DNA of 16,952 nt from JBCDGZ01 sp038750655 (GTDB lineage: Bacteria; Bacteroidota; Bacteroidia; Chitinophagales; Saprospiraceae): assembly GCA_038750655.1 (NCBI GenBank), contig JBCDGZ010000152.1:1-16952 (forward strand), in the 5' to 3' direction. This document shows positions 1 through 7,600 of this stretch, piece after piece. The translations under genes were made by a program, and so were the position numbers. Numbering within the stretch: the first letter of the stretch is position 1; each line of letters begins with the position of its first letter. The notes under the pieces are model-generated. The model saw only the letters and a list, made by a program, of their open reading frames with translations, was not told the origin of the DNA and did not search any database.

Positions 1-91
1 AAAAATCAATAACAACAACACAAAGATAAAAACAATCCCCAATAACCTGAAAAATAACAAATTAACTATCATATTAAACCAAACAATAACA

Positions 92-403
92 ATGAGGAAA
101 GCTGATTTGGTTAATAACATCTCAGAAAAGACCGGTGTCCCTAAGGTCGATGTACTGGTTACCTTGGAGATGTTCTTCAAAGAAGTTAAAAACTCACTCT
201 CTGATGGTGAGAATGTCTATATCCGTGGATTTGGAAGTTTTGTGATTAAGAAGAGAGCAAAAAAAATCGGCAGACACATCAAGAAAAATGTGGCTATCGA
301 AATCCCGGAACACTATATTCCGGCTTTTAAGCCGGCTAAAGTTTTTGTCGAGCAAGTCAAAGGCAATGTTACCGCACTGCCCGAAGAGGATTCGAACGAC
401 TAA
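92..403 (+). CDS. HU/IHF-family DNA-binding protein
   Basis: Small histone-like protein that binds and bends DNA as a dimer and helps compact the nucleoid. The 103-residue product covers a whole HU fold. An N-terminal helical part (about residues 1-45, beginning MRKADLV) is followed by the conserved RGFGSF turn (about 45-50) and a basic arm ending in IPAFKPAK (about 76-83). It is about 13 residues longer than classical HU because of an acidic C-terminal tail (PEEDSND). The arm has GRHIKKN where many HUs have a GRNPKTGE-type sequence, a variant often seen in Bacteroidota. The ATG at 92 follows an A-rich leader (1-91) with no Shine-Dalgarno sequence and no promoter that I could call. The next gene starts 9 bp after the stop, so the two are probably cotranscribed. 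The family call is secure; which paralogue it is cannot be told. Confidence 0.95.
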   Translation: MRKADLVNNISEKTGVPKVDVLVTLEMFFKEVKNSLSDGENVYIRGFGSFVIKKRAKKIGRHIKKNVAIEIPEHYIPAFKPAKVFVEQVKGNVTALPEEDSND

Positions 404-412
404 GGCTCTGAC

Positions 413-1204
413 ATGACTAAGCTCCAGCTCATAATCGTCTCTGCTGCAACGGTGCTCTTTCTGGTGCTGTACTTCGGTTTTGATACCAAGCCCGAAGAGC
501 AAGCCAAGATTGAGCAGGAGCGTAAAATGTCTGCTAAAGTTACAGGCATAGAGATGCTGCTCCAAAGCGCCCGGACGGAGCTAAGTGCAGATCAGGCCAC
601 CCGGATTCAGTGGATCGAGCAGCAGCTGAACGAAGCAGGCAGCACCGACTCTATGCGGATCGCGCTGCTTAAGGAACTCTCCGGAAGCTGGTATCAGTTG
701 GGGAGGGCCGATATTGCTGGCCATTATGCCGAGGAAGTTGCCTTGGCTGTGGAAGAAGATATGGCCTGGTCAATAGCGGGGACGACCTACGCCGCCGGCC
801 TCAAATTGGCCAAGGAAGAAAAAATCAAGCAATTTTGTCTGGATGGGACAATAAGAGCTTTTGAAAGTGCGATTTCTTTAAACCCAGAGAATGTAACTCA
901 TAAAGTCAATCTGGCGCTGAGTTATGTCGATCACCCTCCGCAGGATAATCCTATGAAGGGCGTTCTGATGCTGGTTGACCTTAATCGCAAGAACCCAGAT
1001 CATCCTCTGGTGCTGCTGCACCTTGGTCGTCTGGCCATCCAAACTGGGCAGTATGAAAAGGCCGTCGAAAGATTGAGTAAGGCTGTAAGTATTGATCCCC
1101 AGAACCCTAAAATCAACTGCCTGTTGGCCCAGGCCTACGAGCAGCTGGGGAAAGCCGCAGAGGCTGCTCCCTATCAGCAGTTTTGTCAACAGCTGAGTCA
1201 ATAA
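413..1204 (+). CDS. Membrane-anchored TPR-repeat protein
   Basis: A 263-residue protein with one hydrophobic segment near the N-terminus (about residues 5-22), which could be a signal anchor, with the rest outside the cytoplasm. A charged, helical linker (about 25-75) leads to tetratricopeptide-type repeats. The clearest repeat is about 198-231, with the pattern LLHLGRLAIQTGQYEKAVER followed by L.KAVSIDPQNP; another lies at about 144-177 and a partial one at 232-255. TPRs are protein-protein interaction scaffolds, so no catalytic role is suggested. It starts 9 bp after the HU stop and lies upstream of the RNase E/G-family gene; from memory, HU, a TPR protein and this ribonuclease are neighbours in other Bacteroidota. 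Its partner is unknown. Confidence 0.85.
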   Translation: MTKLQLIIVSAATVLFLVLYFGFDTKPEEQAKIEQERKMSAKVTGIEMLLQSARTELSADQATRIQWIEQQLNEAGSTDSMRIALLKELSGSWYQLGRADIAGHYAEEVALAVEEDMAWSIAGTTYAAGLKLAKEEKIKQFCLDGTIRAFESAISLNPENVTHKVNLALSYVDHPPQDNPMKGVLMLVDLNRKNPDHPLVLLHLGRLAIQTGQYEKAVERLSKAVSIDPQNPKINCLLAQAYEQLGKAAEAAPYQQFCQQLSQ

Positions 1205-1269
1205 TAACTGACTATAGAACTATCCATTGGGATGGTTTGTCAATAGAAGAAATCATTTTTAAGAACCAA

Positions 1270-1296
1270 CCTGGCCCGCCAACTGTAGGCGGCAGG
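1270..1296 (+). repeat. Bulged hairpin before the small basic protein gene
   Basis: Inverted repeat CCTG-gc-CCGCC, loop aactgta, GGCGG-CAGG: nine base pairs with a 2-nt bulge and a 7-nt loop. It ends 16 nt before the ATG of the 31-residue basic protein at 1313. It could be a leader structure that affects translation of that gene, or a copy of a dispersed GC-rich intergenic palindrome. The sequence alone does not decide. Confidence 0.45.
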
Positions 1297-1312
1297 TGTA
1301 AAAAGACACAAT

Positions 1313-1408
1313 ATGCCGTGTGGAAAAAAGCGTAAGCGTCATAAGATCGCAACGCACAAGCGTAAAAAAAGGCTTCGTAAAAATCGCCACAAGAAGAAGA
1401 ATCGGTAG
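1313..1408 (+). CDS. 31-residue Arg/Lys-rich protein, AURKAIP1/COX24-domain type
   Basis: ATG at 1313 to TAG at 1406-1408 encodes 31 residues, about 20 of which are Lys, Arg or His. It begins MPCGKKRKRHK and continues ATHKRKKRLRKNRHKKK. This matches my memory of a very small protein, nearly invariant in Bacteroidota, annotated as AURKAIP1/COX24 domain-containing. The domain is named after mitochondrial small-subunit protein mS38, and mycobacterial bS22 is a related tiny ribosomal protein. Composition and family suggest an rRNA-binding role on the small ribosomal subunit; that is inference, not something the sequence proves. The gene stands alone between the TPR gene and the long non-coding stretch before the ribonuclease gene. 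A hairpin (1270-1296) sits just upstream. The start is the only ATG that gives the full conserved N-terminus. Confidence 0.85.
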   Translation: MPCGKKRKRHKIATHKRKKRLRKNRHKKKNR

Positions 1409-1473
1409 TTAACGTTTTAAGCACCATCGATCCTGGCTTGCTTTTTAGAGACACTATTGATTTTTAACCCACG

Positions 1474-1630
1474 ATAGTAAAAAGGCATCACAAGATCGCT
1501 TTCTCGTTTTTTTCGAGAATTTGACTTGTATTCGGATTATTTTTCAAGGTAGTGTTTCCGGTTGTTGTATCATTCGATAGTATACCTGACCGGAAACGCT
1601 ACCCTCTTGTATATAATGACTTTTTACTAT
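1474..1630 (+). promoter_or_regulatory. Nested inverted-repeat element upstream of the RNase E/G gene
   Basis: The outer arms 1474-1488 and 1616-1630 (ATAGTAAAAAGGCAT against ATGACTTTTTACTAT) pair at 14 of 15 positions. The helix continues, after a short bulge, with 1490-1495 (ACAAGA) pairing 1605-1610 (TCTTGT). Inside lie two further hairpins: TTCTCG/CGAGAA at 1501-1506 and 1514-1519 around a T7 loop, and a 15-bp stem at 1548-1562/1589-1603. The whole folds into a closed, three-way-junction-like shape of about 157 nt. It contains no credible ORF. It could be a structured leader or attenuator for the ribonuclease gene, a terminator for the small basic protein transcript, a small RNA, or a small non-autonomous element (no target-site duplication seen). 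The base pairing is read directly from the sequence; every function is inference. Confidence 0.6.
1548..1603 (+). repeat. 15-bp inverted repeat with 26-nt spacer
   Basis: Left arm GGTAGTGTTTCCGGT (1548-1562) pairs with right arm ACCGGAAACGCTACC (1589-1603). In DNA there is one mismatch; in RNA it becomes a U-G wobble, so all 15 pairs can form. The spacer can add a 4-bp GTAT/ATAC stem (1567-1570/1582-1585). It is the strongest single hairpin in the window and forms the inner arm of the 1474-1630 element. No T tract follows directly, so it is not a textbook intrinsic terminator. Confidence 0.75.
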
Positions 1631-1638
1631 TGTCTTTG
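1607..1638 (+). promoter_or_regulatory. Candidate Bacteroidota-type promoter for the ribonuclease gene
   Basis: TTG at 1607-1609, a 21-nt spacer, then TGTCTTTG at 1631-1638, which matches 5 of the 6 fixed bases of the TAnnTTTG -7 box. If used, transcription would start near 1645, leaving a leader of about 210 nt before the preferred start at 1858. It would also place the 1474-1630 inverted repeats upstream of or overlapping the promoter rather than in the mRNA. This is one reading among several. Confidence 0.3.
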
Positions 1639-1857
1639 GTATTTTCTGGTTGATTAAAGCCGATGAATGAGCGCGAATTCATTAGACTTGTTCCCAATAT
1701 CATAATGTAGAGCCTGTACTCTACTGTTGTGCTCGTTCCTTAGTTCTTGATAACTATTTCAGCAATGTTTCTCGTCTGCACGCCGGGCAAACGGGCTATG
1801 CTATGGTACGCCGAAAGGCCGCTGCTGTATCTAAGCACCACAAAAAGTGACACCATT
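1639..1857 (+). other. Leader region before the ribonuclease start
   Basis: Gene-free by my reading if the GTG at 1858 is the true start. It holds two short hairpins: AATGA/TCATT (1666-1670/1679-1683) and a perfect 6-bp GTAGAG-cctgta-CTCTAC (1707-1724). An in-frame open stretch from a TTG at 1747 would add 37 residues to the ribonuclease, but that extension resembles nothing in the family. With the 1474-1630 element, the whole non-coding interval between the basic-protein gene and the ribonuclease is about 450 bp, unusually long for this compact region. Confidence 0.4.
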
Positions 1858-3411
1858 GTGGAAAAAGAACTCGTTATCAATTCGACCCCTACAGAAGTAG
1901 AAATTGCCTTATTGGAAGGCTCTAAGCTCGTCGAATTACATCATCAAAAAACCAATACCAACTTCACCGTTGGGGATATTTTTCTAGGAAAGATTCGCAA
2001 ACTCATGCCGGGTCTGAACGCCGCCTTTGTGGATATTGGCCACAAAAAAGACGCCTTTCTCCATTATACTGATCTGGGGCCTAAGCTGCGCTCGCTGATC
2101 AAGTACACCAATGGAGCGACCGCGGGCAATCTCAATACCCATAAGCTGAACAATTTTAAGCTGGAACCTGAGATCATCAAAACGGGGAAGATCGACCAAG
2201 TCCTCAATAAGAAAACTTCCATTCTCGTACAAGTGCTTAAGGAGCCCATATCGACCAAAGGGCCGCGCCTGAGCTGCGAGATTACCATCCCCGGCCGCTA
2301 CCTGGTCTTGACGCCTTTCAACGAAGTCATCGCAGTGTCCAAAAAGATCGCCAATGCCGAGGAGCGCAAGCGCCTGCGGAAGTTGGTAGAGAGCATCCGC
2401 CCGAAGAACTTCGGCGTCATCGTAAGGACGGCTGCCGAAGGTAAGAAGGTGGCGGATCTGCACGAGGAGCTGATGATTATGATGGGCAAGTGGGAAGATA
2501 TTTTTAAACAGCTGCGCAAGGCCAAGCCACCACTCAAGCTGCTCAGCGAGCTGGATAAAACCTCCAGCATCATGCGGGACATCCTTAATGAGTCGTTCAA
2601 CCGCATCGTAGTCAACGACCGGGAGATGTTCCACAATGTAAAGAACTTCATGTCCTCGATTGCTCCTGAGCAGGTCAAGATTGTTAAGCACCATCGCTCC
2701 AATAATCCGATTTTTGATACCTACGGGGTGTCTAAGCAGATTAAGTCTTCTTTCGGAAAAACGGCTACCATGCCTAGCGGCGCCTACCTGGTGATTGAGC
2801 ATACTGAAGCGATGCACGTCATCGATGTCAACAGCGGCCACAAAGTGCCCAGCGGCGATCAAGCCCAAGCCGTACTGGCTGTCAACCTCGAAGCAGCTGT
2901 AGAGATCGCCCGCCAGCTGCGACTGCGCGACATCGGAGGCATCATCATCATCGACTTTATCGATATGCGGGTCACGGAGCACAAGCGTACGCTGGTCAAG
3001 AAGATGAGGGAGTTTATGAAAAAGGATCGGGCGCAGCACACCATCTTGTCGCTGAGCAAATTCGGGTTGATGCAAATCACCCGACAGCGCGTACGCCCCG
3101 AAGTGACCATCAATACCGCCGAGGTCTGCCCCGCCTGCAACGGCACCGGCACCATCAACCCTACAGTACTGCTGACCGACGACATCGAAAGAGACCTGGA
3201 ATTTGTCCTACAGTCTCATCCCGATACTAAGCTCCACCTCAGCGTCCACCCCTTTGTTCATGCTTACTTGACCAAAGGACTGTGGAAAAGCCCGCAGTTT
3301 AAATGGTACAAAAAGCATTTGAAGTGGATCAAAATTGGTGCAAAAACGGATTACCAGCTGACAGAGTATCGCTTTTTTGATGAAAACTCGGACGAAATCC
3401 GGCTGAACTAG
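1858..3411 (+). CDS. rng: Rne/Rng-family endoribonuclease (RNase E/G)
   Basis: Mg2+-dependent endoribonuclease that cuts single-stranded RNA in mRNA decay and rRNA maturation. I chose GTG at 1858 (517 residues) because family members begin about there (GTG then EKELVINSTPTEVEIAL). The frame stays open back to TTG 1747, giving 554 residues, but the extra 37 residues look non-conserved. An S1-like RNA-binding region is at about 35-120 (VGDIFLGKI..., AAFVDIG). Catalytic Asp323 is in VIDVNSG and Asp366 in IIIIDFIDM; their 43-residue spacing equals that of E. coli RNase E D303/D346. The Zn-link cysteines Cys424 and Cys427 (CPACNGTG) also keep the E. coli spacing. The long unstructured C-terminal scaffold of E. 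coli RNase E is absent, so the protein is RNase G-sized. The symbol rng is chosen by length. The long hairpin-rich upstream region suggests post-transcriptional control, perhaps autoregulation as known for E. coli rne. Confidence 0.93.
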   Translation: MEKELVINSTPTEVEIALLEGSKLVELHHQKTNTNFTVGDIFLGKIRKLMPGLNAAFVDIGHKKDAFLHYTDLGPKLRSLIKYTNGATAGNLNTHKLNNFKLEPEIIKTGKIDQVLNKKTSILVQVLKEPISTKGPRLSCEITIPGRYLVLTPFNEVIAVSKKIANAEERKRLRKLVESIRPKNFGVIVRTAAEGKKVADLHEELMIMMGKWEDIFKQLRKAKPPLKLLSELDKTSSIMRDILNESFNRIVVNDREMFHNVKNFMSSIAPEQVKIVKHHRSNNPIFDTYGVSKQIKSSFGKTATMPSGAYLVIEHTEAMHVIDVNSGHKVPSGDQAQAVLAVNLEAAVEIARQLRLRDIGGIIIIDFIDMRVTEHKRTLVKKMREFMKKDRAQHTILSLSKFGLMQITRQRVRPEVTINTAEVCPACNGTGTINPTVLLTDDIERDLEFVLQSHPDTKLHLSVHPFVHAYLTKGLWKSPQFKWYKKHLKWIKIGAKTDYQLTEYRFFDENSDEIRLN

Positions 3412-3558
3412 GGACACCCGCAGTCGCTGGCCCTACAGCCTATTTCCAATAAGAGTAGCAGCAAGAGTAGTAAATAATAGCTTACTTTAGTCCACCGAGC
3501 CATAGTTTAAGGTGTTAGTTGAACAATACGCTTCTTGCTCCCAAAGTACTAAATAAGT

Positions 3559-4638
3559 TTGAAAACGGCACTCCGAATATTAGTCGCTCCACTCAACTGG
3601 GGCCTGGGCCATGCCACTCGCTGTATTCCCATCATCCAGGAATTGCAGCGACAGGGGGCCTCGGTGGTGCTGGCCTCCGACGGCCGGGCCGCCCGGCTCT
3701 TGAGCGAAGAATTTCCTCAACTCCCGCTCTTCGAACTCCCCAGCTACAACATTAGCTATCCTAGCTCTAGCATGGTTTGGAATATGGCCTTACAACTGCC
3801 GGCTATTGCCTGGGCGGTACGATCAGAACAGCGCTTTGTAAGGAAACTGGCTAGGGAACAGCAGCTGGACGCCATCATCTCGGATAATCGCTATGGCTGT
3901 TATGTCAAAGGATTGCCTTGTGTCTGTCTCACCCATCAGCTGCGCATCAAAATGCCCTGGTCATTGCTGGAAGGCCCCGTCGCTTGGGTCAACCGCTTTC
4001 AGCTCCGCCATTTCAAGGAGATATGGGTACCCGACAATGCCGGTGCCCCCAACCTCTCAGGGGAATTATCCCATGATATGCCCAGTCAAAAGATACGCTA
4101 TATAGGCCCACTCTCCCGATTACAATGCTACGCCCGGCCGCTACGCTACGATGTCCTGCTCCTGCTCTCTGGTCCAGAACCCCAGCGCAGTCGCCTGGAA
4201 GCAGAGCTATTGGAGCAGGCTAAAGGCCTGCCTAAGCTTCGCTTCCTCATCGTACAAGGAAAGACCGAAAGTTATCAACGAGGAATGCTCCATGAGCATA
4301 TCGAACAGGTCTCTTTCCTCACCAGCTCCTCCCTTAACGATGCTATGCTGGAGAGTCGCCTTGTCGTCAGCCGCTCTGGCTACAGCACCCTAATGGATCT
4401 CGCCGCCCTCGGTAAGTCGGCCCTCCTCATCCCCACCCCCGGACAGACGGAGCAGGAATACCTCGCCGAGCATTTTGGCGCACAGGGCTATTTTATCATT
4501 CAACGACAGGGGCAGGTTAACCTAAAGCAAGCGGTGGATAAAGCAGCGGGGCTGCGCCAACTAGACATTGGTCCACAGCCTCGACTCCTTGCTCGTTCCG
4601 TTAAAGAATTATTGACTAGCGCGAACTTAGTGTACTAA
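3559..4638 (+). CDS. MurG/GT28-like glycosyltransferase
   Basis: A 359-residue GT-B-fold glycosyltransferase that probably moves a sugar from a nucleotide donor to a lipid or glycan acceptor; donor and acceptor are unknown. The N-terminal domain opens with ILVAPLNWGLGHATR (about residues 7-21), the glycine-rich loop typical of GT28/GT1-like enzymes, and has SDNRYG at 108-113. The C-terminal donor-binding domain has SRSGYSTLMDLAALGK (271-286) followed by PTPGQTEQ (292-299), as in MurG relatives. No signal peptide or membrane helix is visible, so it probably acts at the inner face of the membrane. The start is TTG at 3559: an in-frame TAA lies at 3550-3552 and the conserved motif begins six codons later, so no upstream ATG is possible. 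The stop lies inside the convergent T9SS gene. It is not MurG proper, whose motifs differ. Confidence 0.8.
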   Translation: MKTALRILVAPLNWGLGHATRCIPIIQELQRQGASVVLASDGRAARLLSEEFPQLPLFELPSYNISYPSSSMVWNMALQLPAIAWAVRSEQRFVRKLAREQQLDAIISDNRYGCYVKGLPCVCLTHQLRIKMPWSLLEGPVAWVNRFQLRHFKEIWVPDNAGAPNLSGELSHDMPSQKIRYIGPLSRLQCYARPLRYDVLLLLSGPEPQRSRLEAELLEQAKGLPKLRFLIVQGKTESYQRGMLHEHIEQVSFLTSSSLNDAMLESRLVVSRSGYSTLMDLAALGKSALLIPTPGQTEQEYLAEHFGAQGYFIIQRQGQVNLKQAVDKAAGLRQLDIGPQPRLLARSVKELLTSANLVY

Positions 4639-7600
4639 CAATTTACCACTACCGAGCAGCTGCCCCTCTGTAGTAATCCTGTAGAAATACAGCCCACTAG
4701 CCAATCCCTCCCTCGATAATTCAAACTGATCCAGGCCACTAATGTCCCGACGCTGCAATAGGCGCCCTTGAACATCGTAGCATTCAAAGTGAAGTCGTTT
4801 CAGGTGTTGGGTACGTTCAAGGCGGAAAGTCGTTTGCCTGGAAAAGGGATTCGGAAAGGCTTTGATTTCAATCCTCTGCTCAGCAAATGCCGGATCAATG
4901 GTAGCCGTCAGAAAATTTTCGTTGACCTCGTGATAGGTTTGGTTGGTGATGATGGGGTCGAGGTAGTCAAAAAAGATGGCCGCCGAGTTGTAGATAATGG
5001 TCCCCAAGGGAAGGTCTTCACGCTGCTTGATCCGGAATTTGACAAACCCATGTGAAGCCGCTTCGTCAGTAGTCGAATCTGGTAAATGGATGTTGCTAAA
5101 TGTAAATTTCAGAACATTCTCACCGGCAAAGCCGAGTTGGTAAGGGTGACTAGAGGCGCCGGCTGCTATGCTGAGTATATCCAGATGAGAAGAAAGGGTA
5201 TCGTGAATGACAACGGTAAATGCGGTATCATTGCCAACGTTTTGAAAACGGATCAGGTATTCCAGTTCGGTATTGGGTTCAATATAGTGCTCTTCGCCGA
5301 CCCCGAGCGGGAAGCCTTGCTTGTCATTAGGATCGTAGGCGGCACGGACCCTATCGCAGGTAATATCTACGGTGGGGTCACCGTCGTTTTGTCGAAAACG
5401 CATGATGTTGTTCCAATTGAACGGTCCCGTCCCACAGCCTTCGATAGCGGCAATGGGCTCGCTCTGGCCAGGATGACCAGCCACTTGATCCAACTCCATA
5501 CGTATGGTATGCCCATTAGCCGGATATTTGATGGTTCTCATCTCCCCACTGAGCAATTGAATCTGGTCTTGATCCAACATGATTTCATCTTCGATAACGA
5601 TGTAATGCGAGGGCTGGCTCATATTTCCCTGACCAATATTCTGGATTCGAAAAACAACGGTGTCCCCTTCACAAGCCCCGGTCAATGAGAGGCTACTGAA
5701 GTCCCAAATGGGATCGAGAGGTAGGCAATTGGTATCAGGAAAAATACGGGCTTCGACACAATGCGTCAATTCCCGTTCCGTCTCACAGGGGATAAAGACT
5801 TGGACATTGAAATTTCCACATTCCCCAATCTCCACATCGCCTAAATCAAAGGTCAGGGTATCTAATTGCTGGCTGGCTAGGTTTCCGGTAGTCCCCACCA
5901 ATTCCATCTCTGTAGGCAGCACAACCTCGATTGTGGCGTTGGTTGCCACGGCTGTCCCCATATTACAGTATTGAACAGTGTACTTAGAACTATCGATACA
6001 CTGCCGCAGAAAAGGAGTGCCAATGTCAACAGACATATAGGGGCAGCTGATCTCCGTATTGATCAAAAAATTAACAGTCAGCGTATCTGGCAAGTGATTG
6101 ACCTGAATATCTTGTGAAGGCTCGCAAGCATTCCAAAGGGTATTAGGCGGAATAACCGAAACCATGTATTGCCCAGCGGTATCCAGTATTTCCATCTCAT
6201 AATAGCCATTAGTATCCGTGATCGCCGAATAAGTAATATCCCCCCGAGTCTGGATAAAGTTGTATTGTAAGCCTGGCATATTGGGATCTCGTCGGCAATC
6301 CGTATTCAAATATTCCCGACTAACGGTTCCTTGAATTAAAAACGAATTTTGGGGCAGGGTATCCGTTTTCACAATATACATATCAGAGACTGCTGATACA
6401 TTAGGGGGCTCAAAATAATGGCGCCCCGCAATAATATAGTGATCATCTGAGGTTCGTTTGACAGAAGCCCCTACATGTAATTCCTCAATGAGGGGATAAT
6501 CACTACCAAAGCGTTTAATCCAAAGGGTATTTAATTGAGCGTCTGTTTTCAGGAGGGTCATTCTGGCGAGTCGGGGAGAGATAATAGGATTGGTGCCCAA
6601 ATAAAATTCCCCCCCCTCAATCAGTTCCCCCAGGGTGAAGACAAAACCTCCATCTTGATCTTGTTGCATTTCAATGAGTCTTCCATTACCTACAGGAAAT
6701 ATATTCTGCATCTCAGGAATCTTAACTTGTAACAACTGACCGTTTTCATCCATTTCAGCTAAAAATAAGCGGAATCTATTGGTCCATGCGCCATTGAAAT
6801 TAAGGCTCCCTGAGCCACAGGCAATAATCCGCTGATCTTCGGTCAAGATCAAATCATGAAAGCCCTGCTGTGGAATATTGTTAATGTTAGCGCCTCCTGC
6901 CCGAAAATCCAAAGTATCCTCTCCTATCGTAAACGCTGGAAAGTATTTTTCCCATAATATATTACCCCTGTCATCCATTTTGATCAAGCCTGTTTTCCAT
7001 TCATCGTATACAGTCTGAACGGCATTACTTGCGCCAACACACATAAGAAAGCCTCCATCTGGTGTTAGGACAATTGAGCTAGGGCGTTCATACTGTCGCT
7101 CTGTTTGATTAGGGTTATATTTTTTCCACATTAGATTGCCAGTAGCATCTATACGCAGTAGATACAGTGGATATCGAAAACGTGCTGCATCGTTCCCCTG
7201 ACTCCCCACAATGATAACTCCACCATCCGGAGTAGCTTTGATATCTCTGATAAGCAATATCTCATCTCTAAGACTTGTAGGAGGGTCATCATCTGTAAAA
7301 GTCCAAATGGTATTTCCGTCCATATCAACTTTTCTAACATGTAAACGACTATTAACAATTCGAACTCCATACATTGTAGTATCATACCGATTCTCAATGG
7401 CAGCATATACCAGATGCTGGTCCTCAGTCATTGTAGCGACTATTTCACCGTCTATGCTATCTACTGTTTTTGTCCATTCCTCATTACCCGCAATATCCAT
7501 TTTAATCATATGCAGCTTTGAGTCAGTGCCGAATGGATCAGTTAAGCCAATCACCAAATAAGAACTATCTGGTGTTTCAAATACCTCATAAGCTTCTTCA

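Noticed and set aside
1212..1454. An 80-codon minus-strand frame over the basic-protein gene
   Set aside because: It lies opposite the family-like 31-residue protein and part of the non-coding region, with no conserved motif of its own.
1474..1630. Interpretation of the nested inverted repeats as a MITE or IS remnant
   Set aside because: No target-site duplication flanks the outer arms and no transposase fragment is present, so mobility is not supported, though genome-wide copy number was not checked.
1984..3075. A 363-codon open frame antisense to the ribonuclease gene
   Set aside because: The plus strand encodes a fully conserved RNase E/G with catalytic residues; the antisense product has no recognisable motif and is a by-product of codon bias.
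3440..3480. Short direct repeat GCAAGAGTAG/AAGAGTAG in the spacer before the glycosyltransferase
   Set aside because: Only two short imperfect copies in low-complexity sequence; not a tandem array or CRISPR.
3519..3755. A 78-codon frame overlapping the glycosyltransferase start
   Set aside because: It is an offset frame over the conserved GLGHATR-encoding region; the glycosyltransferase frame carries the motifs.
5086..5688. A 200-codon plus-strand frame inside the T9SS gene
   Set aside because: It is antisense to recognisable adhesin and C-terminal modules and resembles no protein family.
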